From Cryomorphaceae bacterium (lineage in GTDB: Bacteria > Bacteroidota > Bacteroidia > Flavobacteriales > BACL11), in the NCBI GenBank assembly GCA_949511925.1, contig CATEYX010000188.1, positions 1-12,369 of the forward strand: a stretch of DNA of 12,369 nucleotides, in the 5' to 3' direction. Shown piece by piece: positions 1 through 6,608 of the stretch (its first letter is position 1; every line of letters begins with the position of its first letter). The notes beneath the pieces were generated by a model. That model made no database searches and had not been told where the DNA came from. It saw only the letters and a list, made by a program, of their open reading frames with translations. The position numbers and the translations under genes are program-made.

Positions 1-8
1 GCAATTGT

Positions 9-16
9 TATCTTTG
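9..16 (+). promoter_or_regulatory. Putative -7 promoter element for the flippase-like gene
   Basis: The octamer TATCTTTG fits the Bacteroidota sigma-ABfr -7 consensus TAnnTTTG and lies 30 bases before the ATG at 46. The matching -33 TTG would fall outside the window, so only half the promoter can be seen. The same stretch also stays open in one frame to a TAA at 40-42, so it could instead be the 3' end of an upstream gene. Confidence 0.45.
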
Positions 17-45
17 TAATTAAAATTGTACAACAAAACTAAGCA

Positions 46-1023
46 ATGCTAACCAGAAAAACGATTGGCTTTCTAATAAAAATTGGAATTGTGGCTTTAG
101 CCCTTTTCTTCTTGTATCAACAACTTAACGTAAAAAGTGGGGTTGATACGCATAGTACAGACGACATAATTACTATACTAAAAGGTAATTATATTATTGT
201 TATTGTAGTTGTTTTTATGATGCTGTTAAATTGGTTTTTGGAGGCATTAAAATGGCGTTTCTTAATTGCTAAGATTGAAAAAGTATCAGTTAAGCGTTCA
301 CTTAGGGCAATATTTTCCGGAATTACTGTTTCAGCTTTTACTCCTAACAGGGTGGGTGAATATGGAGGTAGAGTTTTCTGCTTAGTGAAGGCGGATAGAA
401 TTCAAGCTGTTCTCATTACGGTAATTGGTTCTATGGCGCAACTATTGACGACTATTATTTTTGGTTCTATTGGATTGTTGTACTTACCTAGCTACCAATC
501 TCATTTCTCTCTATTTTTCGATAAAGTTAGTTTTGCTTATCCTGTTTTTGCCTTTATTCTTATTTTGTTAAATGTATTGTTGGTTTTATTATTCTTGAAT
601 GTTTCAGTTCTTACTAATGTGTTAAGAAAGATTTCATTTTTAAAGAAATTTGAAAAATATAGTGGCGTGTTTTCTTTTTACTCTTTTGAGGAATTGTTAA
701 AAGTTCTTGGTTATTCTGTAGCAAGATATGCAGTATTTACTACTCAGTTTTTTATCCTATTACAATTATTTGATGTGCAAATACTATATGCTGATGCCAT
801 TATACTTATCATGTCTATGTTATTTGTTATCTCAGTAATTCCTACTATTGCAATTACTGAAATTGGGGTTAGAGGTTCAGTCGCTCTATTTCTTTTTGGC
901 TTAGTTTCAGCCAATACAGTCGGTATTTTTTCGGCTACATTTGTCCTTTGGGTAATTAACTTATTAATTCCATCTCTTATTGGTGTTTTTTTTATTTTCA
1001 CTCTTAAATTCTTTAGGAAATAA
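46..1023 (+). CDS. Flippase-like UPF0104 / LPG-synthase-TM family membrane protein
   Basis: A 325-residue inner-membrane protein made almost entirely of hydrophobic helices (for example residues 8-24, 49-66, 123-146, 163-187, 225-242 and 247-270, then two near the C-terminus). Two short polar motifs match the PF03706 family (the membrane part of lysylphosphatidylglycerol synthase and related flippase-like proteins): FTPNRVGEYGGR at 98-109 and TEIGVRGS at 271-278. The soluble aminoacyltransferase domain of full MprF is absent, so it should not make lysyl-lipid. Related stand-alone proteins are thought to move or handle lipid-linked substrates, but the substrate here is unknown. The ATG at 46 follows an A-rich leader, and the stop overlaps the next gene's ATG as TAATG. 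That overlap suggests translational coupling to the glycosyltransferase and a shared lipid or glycan role, which is inference. Confidence 0.82.
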   Translation: MLTRKTIGFLIKIGIVALALFFLYQQLNVKSGVDTHSTDDIITILKGNYIIVIVVVFMMLLNWFLEALKWRFLIAKIEKVSVKRSLRAIFSGITVSAFTPNRVGEYGGRVFCLVKADRIQAVLITVIGSMAQLLTTIIFGSIGLLYLPSYQSHFSLFFDKVSFAYPVFAFILILLNVLLVLLFLNVSVLTNVLRKISFLKKFEKYSGVFSFYSFEELLKVLGYSVARYAVFTTQFFILLQLFDVQILYADAIILIMSMLFVISVIPTIAITEIGVRGSVALFLFGLVSANTVGIFSATFVLWVINLLIPSLIGVFFIFTLKFFRK

Positions 1024-2126
1024 TGCAGATAATTGTGCTGTTTATTTTATTTCTATATTTGTTACTTATCCTAAAATATTGGGTAGGTTGGACAAAAAAT
1101 AAAGCTACTGGAGTTAGTCATTTCCTGCCTAAAGTATCTGTTATTATTGCAATGCGGAATGAGCAGGAAAAAGTTCTTCATTTGCTTTCGGAACTTAGTA
1201 AACAAGTTTATCCTATTGATAAGTTGGAGTTTATTTTGGTAAATGATCATTCAACTGATTCTACTTTAGAATTATTAGTGGATTCATCAATTGATAACTT
1301 GAGAATTGTAAATATGCCAGAAGGTATTTTTGGCAAAAAAAGTGCTATTGCTTTTGCAATGAAAGAGGCTTCAGGTGAAATTATTTTAGCTTCTGATGCG
1401 GATTGTAGTTTTTCACCTCTTTGGGTACATACTATGGTTGCTTATTTTGCTAATAAAAATATAAAGTTTGTTTCTGGTCCTGTTTCCTATCATAAACAAA
1501 AAGGTGTTTTCTTAGGATTACAAACTTTAGAATTTATTTCCTTAATTGGGAGTGGGGCTGGGGCTATTGGTGTTAAAAATTCAATTTTTTGTAATGGAGC
1601 CAATATGGCCTATCGAAAAGATGATTTTTTGGAATTGAATAATTTTGAAAATGATAATGCAGAAAGTGGTGATGATGTTTTCCTTTTGCATAGCGTAAAA
1701 GAAAAATACAAGGATGCTATAGCATTTGCGAAAGATGAAAATGCTATTGTTCTTACAGATGCTGTACGATCTGCTAAAGGTTTTATTAACCAAAGAAAAA
1801 GATGGACAGCAAAGACTAGTGGGTACAAGGATTTCGCAAGTATATATGCTTCATTTTTGGTGTTGTTTACCAATCTTTCTTTAGTGTTGTTATTTGTAGG
1901 GTATCTTTATTCAGGTGCTTATTTTCAGTTATTCTTGTTGTTTTATGCATTAAAATTTGCGGTTGATTTTTTACTATTATTTCCTGTGCTTTCATTTTTT
2001 AAACGTATGGATTTAGTAAAGTGGATATTTCCCTTCGAATTATTCTATGCTTTTTATATTGTTTTAATTGTTGTTTTATCATTTACAAAATCCTTTGAAT
2101 GGAAAGGTAGAATACACAATAAATAG
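1023..2126 (+). CDS. Membrane-bound family 2 glycosyltransferase
   Basis: A 367-residue protein with one N-terminal membrane helix (2-19), a cytoplasmic GT-A domain (about 37-262) and C-terminal helices (about 272-295, 299-325 and 335-354). The GT2 signature is complete: VSVIIAMRNE at 38-47, VNDHS at 73-77, the metal/UDP-binding DAD at 125-127, GDD with the likely catalytic acid at 216-218, and the QxxRW motif QRKRW at 257-261. The last motif is typical of processive or membrane-embedded enzymes such as cellulose/hyaluronan synthases and glycolipid synthases. The C-terminus carries a WKGR motif (360-363). It would move a sugar from a nucleotide donor to a lipid or growing glycan at the inner membrane; donor and acceptor cannot be told from sequence. 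Its ATG overlaps the stop of the flippase-like gene, and its TAG is directly followed by the next ATG. Confidence 0.9.
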   Translation: MQIIVLFILFLYLLLILKYWVGWTKNKATGVSHFLPKVSVIIAMRNEQEKVLHLLSELSKQVYPIDKLEFILVNDHSTDSTLELLVDSSIDNLRIVNMPEGIFGKKSAIAFAMKEASGEIILASDADCSFSPLWVHTMVAYFANKNIKFVSGPVSYHKQKGVFLGLQTLEFISLIGSGAGAIGVKNSIFCNGANMAYRKDDFLELNNFENDNAESGDDVFLLHSVKEKYKDAIAFAKDENAIVLTDAVRSAKGFINQRKRWTAKTSGYKDFASIYASFLVLFTNLSLVLLFVGYLYSGAYFQLFLLFYALKFAVDFLLLFPVLSFFKRMDLVKWIFPFELFYAFYIVLIVVLSFTKSFEWKGRIHNK

Positions 2127-3179
2127 ATGAAATCTAACTCATTAAATATCTTGGCGTGGAAAAAATTAAGAAAAGATAAATTATCATTTTCAGCTTTATT
2201 CTTCATTTTTTCATGTGTGTTGTTAGGAATTTTTGCGGTTGTTTTGAGCCCTGATAGTAGCCCAATGGCAAATGAAATGCATATTGAATTAGCCACTCAG
2301 AAACCATTTACTAAAATCCTTTTTTTAGAAATTCCTAAACAAGATATAAAAAAAGTTTCTTTTATGGAAGGTCTATTTATTGGAAAGCCTTCTGCAGTAA
2401 ACAGAATTCCAATAGATAAATATACTGATATTAATAATGGAGTTATCTACTTTCCTTATCAATCTGAATTTAATCAAACCTTTATAGGAAATTATAAAAT
2501 AAATAGTCAAATCTTTTATTTTGGGACAGATAAATACGGAAGAGATTTATTGAGTCGAATACTATATGGAATTCGTATTTCTTTATCAGTTGGTTTTATT
2601 GCCGTATTTCTCTCTTTATTCATTGGCATTACTTTAGGATTAATTGCAGGTTATTTCAGAGGAAAAACTGATGATATAATTATGTGGTTTGTTAATGTCA
2701 TTTGGTCTATCCCTACCTTACTCATGGTAATTGCTATTACTTTAGCATTAGGAAAAGGTTTTTGGCAAGTATTTGTAGCGGTTGGTCTTACCATGTGGGT
2801 GGAGGTTGCTCGTATCGTTAGAGGGCAAGTATTATCCATTAGAGAATTAGAATATGTAGAGGCTGGAAAGGCATTAGCATACAAACCATTTAGAATAATT
2901 TTCAAACATATTTTGCCGAATGTTATTGGACCGGTTATTGTAATTTCGGCAGCTAATTTTGCTGCTGCAATTTTAATAGAAGCGGGGCTTTCCTTTTTAG
3001 GAATTGGTGCGCAACCCCCAATCCCAAGTTGGGGTGGGATGATAAAAGATCATTATAGCTACATTATTATAGATAAAGCGTATTTGGCTATTATTCCAGG
3101 TATGGCAATTATGAGTTTGGTATTGGCTTTTATGTTATTAGGAAATGGGTTGCGAGATGCATTTGATGTTAAAAATTAA
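2127..3179 (+). CDS. ABC transporter permease, DppC/OppC type
   Basis: A 350-residue inner-membrane permease of the peptide/nickel importer class. After a cytoplasmic N-terminus comes helix 1 (about 21-41), then a long extracytoplasmic segment (42-130), then the family hallmark FGTDKYGRDLLSRIL at 132-146. Four to five further helices follow. The cytoplasmic coupling loop that docks on the ATPase is at 245-265 (EAG...HILPN), and the class-specific EAGLSFLGIG is at 285-294. The segment between helix 1 and the GTD motif is about 90 residues, which I recall as clearly longer than in E. coli DppC. A working importer also needs a DppB partner, ATPase subunits and a binding protein; none lies in the window, so they must be encoded elsewhere. 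The start codon abuts the previous stop with no gap. Confidence 0.9.
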   Translation: MKSNSLNILAWKKLRKDKLSFSALFFIFSCVLLGIFAVVLSPDSSPMANEMHIELATQKPFTKILFLEIPKQDIKKVSFMEGLFIGKPSAVNRIPIDKYTDINNGVIYFPYQSEFNQTFIGNYKINSQIFYFGTDKYGRDLLSRILYGIRISLSVGFIAVFLSLFIGITLGLIAGYFRGKTDDIIMWFVNVIWSIPTLLMVIAITLALGKGFWQVFVAVGLTMWVEVARIVRGQVLSIRELEYVEAGKALAYKPFRIIFKHILPNVIGPVIVISAANFAAAILIEAGLSFLGIGAQPPIPSWGGMIKDHYSYIIIDKAYLAIIPGMAIMSLVLAFMLLGNGLRDAFDVKN

Positions 3180-3190
3180 AATATAAAATT

Positions 3191-3691
3191 ATGGAATTGA
3201 TATTTTCGGCACTCATAATTTTTTCTCTTAGACTAGCTGACCAGAGTTTGGGAACTATGAGATCTTTATTGGTGGCAAAGAATAAACCAATTTATGCAGC
3301 TCTTATTGGTTTAGTTGAATCAGCAATTTGGATAGTAGCTATTTCACAAGTTATAAAGGATATTGATGATCCTGTACTTATTGCTGCTTATGCAGCTGGT
3401 TTTGCAGCTGGAACTATTTTGGGTTCTTATATTGAACGCATAGTTGGTGTAGGAAATATTGTGGTCCGCGTTTTTGCTCCGGCTAATTCTCCTTCAGTAG
3501 CTGAAGCGCTTAGAGAAAATGGATATGGTGTTACTGTAATTAATGGGGAAGGAAAAGATGGTCCTGTAAAAATCTATTGGTGTGTGATTCCTAGAAGAAA
3601 ATTGAAATCTGTTCTAAAGATGATAGAAGAGATTAATCCTAAAGCATACATTACTACAGATATGACGAGTCCTACTTCTTTAAAGAAATAA
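3191..3691 (+). CDS. UPF0316 membrane protein (DUF5698 + DUF2179)
   Basis: A 166-residue protein with three N-terminal membrane helices (about 3-20, 33-53 and 62-82) followed by a small soluble domain (about 87-157). The short motif RLADQSLGTMR (14-24) between helices 1 and 2, the glycine-rich third helix (AAGFAAGTILGSYIE, 68-82) and the overall length of about 170 residues fit UPF0316. In that family a DUF5698 membrane part is joined to a DUF2179 domain. DUF2179 is a ferredoxin-like fold also found in YitT-type membrane proteins, and the function is not established. The gene starts 11 bases after the permease stop, so it probably belongs to the same transcript, and it is the last gene before a terminator hairpin. 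Its role next to the permease is unknown. Confidence 0.85.
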   Translation: MELIFSALIIFSLRLADQSLGTMRSLLVAKNKPIYAALIGLVESAIWIVAISQVIKDIDDPVLIAAYAAGFAAGTILGSYIERIVGVGNIVVRVFAPANSPSVAEALRENGYGVTVINGEGKDGPVKIYWCVIPRRKLKSVLKMIEEINPKAYITTDMTSPTSLKK

Positions 3692-3700
3692 ATTTCCTTT

Positions 3701-3734
3701 AAATAAAAAAGCCTCCTCAATTTTGAGAAGGCTC
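3701..3734 (-). terminator. Intrinsic terminator between convergent genes
   Basis: Arms at 3710-3720 and 3723-3733 pair over 11 positions with one A-C mismatch and a very short loop. Read on the minus strand, the stem is followed by six T residues (plus-strand A run 3705-3710) and then a further T-rich stretch. This makes a classic terminator for the DUF3127 gene. On the plus strand the stem is followed by a weaker, interrupted T-rich tract (cttgatttt), so it may also stop the permease/UPF0316 transcript. Confidence 0.8.
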
Positions 3735-3787
3735 TTGATTTTATAATTCATAATGCTAAAAATAGTACTAATTAGTAAATGATATTT

Positions 3788-4141
3788 CTAGAATGGTAAA
3801 TCATCATCTTCTGATGCAGGTGCGTTAAATGCAGGTGCTGCATCCATTTCTGGGCTTCCAGCTCCTTGGCTTTCAATTCTCCAAGCGTCAATGTTATGAA
3901 AATATTTTCCGTTATATTCTCTTGATGATAAGTTAAAGGAAACCTCTACTTGGTCTCCTTCATTATGATGATTTAACATTTCAATTTTATCTTCTCCAAA
4001 TAATTGAAAACAAACTTCAGGGTTATATTGCGCGCCAGTATCTATAAGGAAAGATTGTTTTTTCCATTCTTTTCCTGCTTTTGATGTTCCGCTTTCTACA
4101 CTTAGCTTTCTACTTAATTTTCCTTTTACTGATAAACTCAT
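3788..4141 (-). CDS. DUF3127 family protein, OB-fold/SSB-like
   Basis: A 117-residue protein matching the Bacteroidota DUF3127 family. The diagnostic core is SGTSKAGKEWKKQSFLIDTG (17-36), VCFQLFG (43-49) and SREYNGKYFHNIDAWRIE (73-90). The family is predicted to adopt an OB fold like single-stranded-DNA-binding protein, but its role is not established. After the domain comes a linker rich in Ala, Ser and Pro, then an acidic C-terminus EDDDLPF (111-117) that closely copies the SSB tip DDDIPF. In SSB this tip recruits replication and repair proteins. It is not the main SSB: it is too short and lacks the usual SSB sequence. It is a single gene on the minus strand with its own promoter and terminator. 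ATG at 4139-4141 is the only sensible start, 25 bases after the predicted -7 element. Confidence 0.85.
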   Translation of the reverse strand: MSLSVKGKLSRKLSVESGTSKAGKEWKKQSFLIDTGAQYNPEVCFQLFGEDKIEMLNHHNEGDQVEVSFNLSSREYNGKYFHNIDAWRIESQGAGSPEMDAAPAFNAPASEDDDLPF

Positions 4142-4166
4142 CTTATATTTTTTTAAATTAGTAGTA

Positions 4167-4174
4167 CAAAATTA
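4167..4174 (-). promoter_or_regulatory. Putative -7 element for the DUF3127 gene
   Basis: On the minus strand this reads TAATTTTG, matching TAnnTTTG, and ends 25 bases before the ATG of the DUF3127 gene. No convincing -33 TTG is seen at the usual distance upstream, so the promoter may be weak or depend on another factor. Confidence 0.5.
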
Positions 4175-4210
4175 AATAAAAAAAGGGCTAAAAAATCTTT
4201 AAAGCTCCTT

Positions 4211-4242
4211 TTGTGTGTAAATGTTAAAAAATAATATCTTTG
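4211..4242 (+). promoter_or_regulatory. Promoter of tRNA-Leu
   Basis: A -33 TTG at 4211-4213 and a perfect -7 TATCTTTG at 4235-4242 are separated by 21 bases, as in Bacteroidota housekeeping promoters. Transcription should begin around 4248-4250, a few bases before the tRNA 5' end. This is the best promoter in the window and it diverges from the DUF3127 promoter. Confidence 0.8.
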
Positions 4243-4254
4243 CCGTCCTTTATT

Positions 4255-4336
4255 GCGGGTGTGGCGGAATTGGTAGACGCGCTAGACTTAGGATCTAGTG
4301 CCGCAAGGTGTGAGAGTTCGAGTCTCTCCACCCGTA
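4255..4336 (+). tRNA. tRNA-Leu (anticodon UAG)
   Basis: An 82-base class II tRNA. The acceptor stem 4255-4261 pairs with 4329-4335 (the first pair is G-U), and A4336 is the discriminator base. The anticodon stem 4282-4286/4294-4298 closes the loop CTTAGGA, giving anticodon TAG at 4289-4291, which reads CUA and other CUN leucine codons. The long variable arm (4299-4311, tgcc-gcaa-ggtg hairpin) is typical of tRNA-Leu. The T arm is GAGAG-TTCGAGT-CTCTC. The 3' CCA is not encoded and must be added after processing. Confidence 0.96.
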
Positions 4337-4340
4337 CAAG

Positions 4341-4387
4341 AAAAGTGGAATTCTATTTTAATATTAGAATTTCACTTTTTTAGTTTT
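4341..4387 (+). terminator. Intrinsic terminator of tRNA-Leu
   Basis: Arms AAAAGTGGAATTCTA (4341-4355) and TAGAATTTCACTTTT (4365-4379) pair over 15 positions with one G-U wobble around a 9-base loop. The stem is followed by further T residues interrupted by AG (4380-4387). It starts four bases after the tRNA, so the tRNA is transcribed alone. Confidence 0.82.
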
Positions 4388-4504
4388 ATAAGATTAATAG
4401 ATACTATTTAAATTAGAACATTATGTTTTGTTAATAATTGATATTCTTTAACAGCTTTTATATTTCTCAAACATCAAATAATCTCTTTCTTTTTATATGT
4501 ACCC

Positions 4505-4538
4505 TTGTTTCATAATCAGATAAATAAGTGTATTTTCG
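4505..4538 (+). promoter_or_regulatory. Putative promoter of the tig-clpP-clpX operon
   Basis: TTG at 4505-4507 lies 23 bases before TATTTTCG at 4531-4538, which differs from TAnnTTTG at one base. The predicted start would leave a leader of about 20 bases that is almost all A and T (AAAAATAAATAAAAG) before the ATG at 4565. This is the A-rich leader usual in this phylum in place of a Shine-Dalgarno sequence. Confidence 0.6.
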
Positions 4539-4564
4539 CAGCCCTTTTTAAAAATAAATAAAAG

Positions 4565-5917
4565 ATGAAACTTACACAAAGCAAAGCAAAAGATTTAATG
4601 GCAACTATTACTGTTGAAGTAGCAGCAGCAGATTATACTGAAAAAGTTGACAAAGTATTAAAGGATTACCGTAAAACGGCTGATGTTCCAGGATTCAGAA
4701 AAGGAAAAACACCAATGGGAATCATTAATAAAAAATACAGAACTTCTGTTATTGTGGAAGAGGTGAATAAATTACTTCAAGATGAATTATACAAACATAT
4801 TTCTGCTGAAAAAGTAAGAGTTTTAGGATCCCCTATGCCAATTGACGAAACGCCTATTGATTGGGAAAATAATGAAGATTTTACTTTTCAATATGAGGTA
4901 GGTTTAGCACCAGATTTTGATGTAAAAATTACAGCTAAAGATAAGTTAAACTATTATAAAATTAAAGCAGATACTAAATTAGTAGACGGATATTGTACTG
5001 ATATTGCTAAGCGTTATGGTAAAATGAGTAATCCTGAGGTTTCTGTTGAAGGAGATTTGATTTTTTGTGCAATCGCTCAATTAGATGTTGATGGAAATGT
5101 AATGTCAAATGGAATTTCAAATGATGCAACTGTTGCTATGGAATACATTGCTGATGCAAAAATTAAAGAACAGTTTGTTGGTGTTAAAAAGGATGATGTA
5201 CTTAAAGTAAATGTGATGAAAGCTTTTACTAATCATTCTGATTTAGGGTCAATGTTAAATGTTTCTCATGATGCGTTACATAATTTGACTTCAGAAGAAT
5301 TTCAGTTTACAGTTAAGAACATCAATCAATTAGCTCCAGCTGAATTAACTAGTGAGTTATTTGATAAAGTGTATGGTGAAGGAACAGTAAAAGATGTAAA
5401 AGAATTTAAAGCTAAAGTGCAAGAGGAAGCAGAAGGGCAGTTTGTTGGGGAAAGTGATAGAATGCTTAAGAATGATATTGTAACTTATTTTATTGAAAAA
5501 TTAAAATTACAAATGCCAGATGATTTCTTGAAAAGATGGTTGGTTCAAACTTCTGAACAACCAATTACTATGGAAATGCTAGCAACTGAATACGATATGT
5601 ATGCTAAAAGCTTACAATGGCAATTAATTGAAAACAAAATCTTAGAAAATTATGAGGTTAAAGTTACTCAAGATGATGTTTTGAATCAAACTAAAAAGCT
5701 AATTGGTTCGCAAATGAAACAATATGGTCAGCCTGAAGGTGATGATGCACAATTGACTGATATTGCAACCAACATCCTTAAAAATGAGGAGGAAAGAAAA
5801 AAAATATACGATCAGATTTTTGATGAAAGAACTTTAGTTGTTTATAAAGAAAATTTCAAATTAACTGAAAAGAACGTTACTTATGATGAATTTGTTAAAT
5901 TAGCATCAGGAAAATAA
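4565..5917 (+). CDS. tig: Trigger factor, ribosome-bound chaperone
   Basis: A 450-residue cytoplasmic chaperone that binds the ribosomal exit tunnel and shields nascent chains. The N-terminal ribosome-binding domain (about 1-115) carries the signature loop PGFRKGKTP at 42-50, which contacts ribosomal protein uL23. The middle segment (about 158-253) corresponds in position to the FKBP-type prolyl isomerase domain. Only a skeleton remains (EGD at 162-164, DGN at 176-178, EQFVGVKKDD at 202-211) and the typical FKBP aromatic pocket is hard to see, so isomerase activity is doubtful. The C-terminal helical SurA-like chaperone arms (about 260-435) follow. It is the first gene of tig-clpP-clpX, 16 bases before clpP, so folding and degradation of new proteins are produced together. 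Full length, no sign of damage. Confidence 0.95.
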   Translation: MKLTQSKAKDLMATITVEVAAADYTEKVDKVLKDYRKTADVPGFRKGKTPMGIINKKYRTSVIVEEVNKLLQDELYKHISAEKVRVLGSPMPIDETPIDWENNEDFTFQYEVGLAPDFDVKITAKDKLNYYKIKADTKLVDGYCTDIAKRYGKMSNPEVSVEGDLIFCAIAQLDVDGNVMSNGISNDATVAMEYIADAKIKEQFVGVKKDDVLKVNVMKAFTNHSDLGSMLNVSHDALHNLTSEEFQFTVKNINQLAPAELTSELFDKVYGEGTVKDVKEFKAKVQEEAEGQFVGESDRMLKNDIVTYFIEKLKLQMPDDFLKRWLVQTSEQPITMEMLATEYDMYAKSLQWQLIENKILENYEVKVTQDDVLNQTKKLIGSQMKQYGQPEGDDAQLTDIATNILKNEEERKKIYDQIFDERTLVVYKENFKLTEKNVTYDEFVKLASGK

Positions 5918-5933
5918 TATAAAAACTACAATC

Positions 5934-6608
5934 ATGGATTACGGAAAGGAATTTGAAAAATACGCAACAAAACATAAAGGGATAAGTAGCTTACATCTTC
6001 ATGAGTTTAGTTCAATGCATGGTAATTATATTTCGCCAACTATTATTGAAGAGAGGCAAATGAATGTTGCTAGTATGGATGTTTTTTCTCGTTTGATGAT
6101 GGATAGGATTATCTTTCTAGGTGTCCCTATTAACGATTATGTTGCTAATGTTATTCAGGCGCAATTATTATTTTTAGAATCAGTAGATGCTAAAAAGGAC
6201 ATCTTAATTTATTTGAATTCTCCAGGAGGTGGCGTATATGCTGGTCTTGGTATTTATGATACTATTCAGTATATTAATCCTGATGTTTCTACGATTTGTA
6301 CAGGTATGGCTGCTTCAATGGGAGCGGTATTATTATGTGCTGGTGCAGCAGGAAAAAGAACTGCACTTAAGCATTCAAGGGTAATGATACACCAGCCTTT
6401 AGGAGGCGCTCAAGGGCAAGCTTCTGATATTGAAATTACGGCCAACGAAATAAAAAAGTTAAAGAATGAGCTTTATGAAATTATTGCTGACCATTCAGGA
6501 CAAGATTTTGATAAAGTTTGGAAAGATAGTGATAGAGATTACTGGATGACTGCTGAAGAGGCTAAGGCATACGGTATGATTGATGAGGTGCTTGAAAGAA
6601 AAAAATAA
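5934..6608 (+). CDS. clpP: ATP-dependent Clp protease proteolytic subunit
   Basis: A 224-residue serine peptidase (family S14) that forms the two-ring, 14-subunit degradation chamber. The catalytic triad is visible: Ser128 in GMAASMGA (124-131), His153 in MIHQP (151-155) and Asp202 in SDRDYWMTA (199-207). The oxyanion/substrate strand SPGGGVYAGLGIYDT (96-110) is intact. The N-terminus is about 17 residues longer than in E. coli ClpP (207 residues), so a propeptide may be removed by self-processing, as in other ClpPs. The ATG at 5934 follows an A-rich leader 16 bases after tig. The TAA overlaps the clpX ATG by one base (TAATG), which would couple protease and unfoldase translation. Confidence 0.97.
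   Translation: MDYGKEFEKYATKHKGISSLHLHEFSSMHGNYISPTIIEERQMNVASMDVFSRLMMDRIIFLGVPINDYVANVIQAQLLFLESVDAKKDILIYLNSPGGGVYAGLGIYDTIQYINPDVSTICTGMAASMGAVLLCAGAAGKRTALKHSRVMIHQPLGGAQGQASDIEITANEIKKLKNELYEIIADHSGQDFDKVWKDSDRDYWMTAEEAKAYGMIDEVLERKK

Noticed and set aside
1..42. Open frame ending at TAA 40-42 that could be the tail of an upstream gene
   Set aside because: Only 13 codons are visible, with no recognisable motif, and the same bases contain a better-supported -7 promoter element.
1581..1873. Minus-strand open frames opposite the glycosyltransferase
   Set aside because: They lie wholly within a gene with intact GT2 motifs, overlap each other in different frames and show no protein-like features.
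4388..4504. Possible small gene or regulatory RNA between the tRNA terminator and the tig promoter
   Set aside because: The stretch is AT-rich, has no sizeable open frame, no matched promoter/terminator pair and no strong hairpin.
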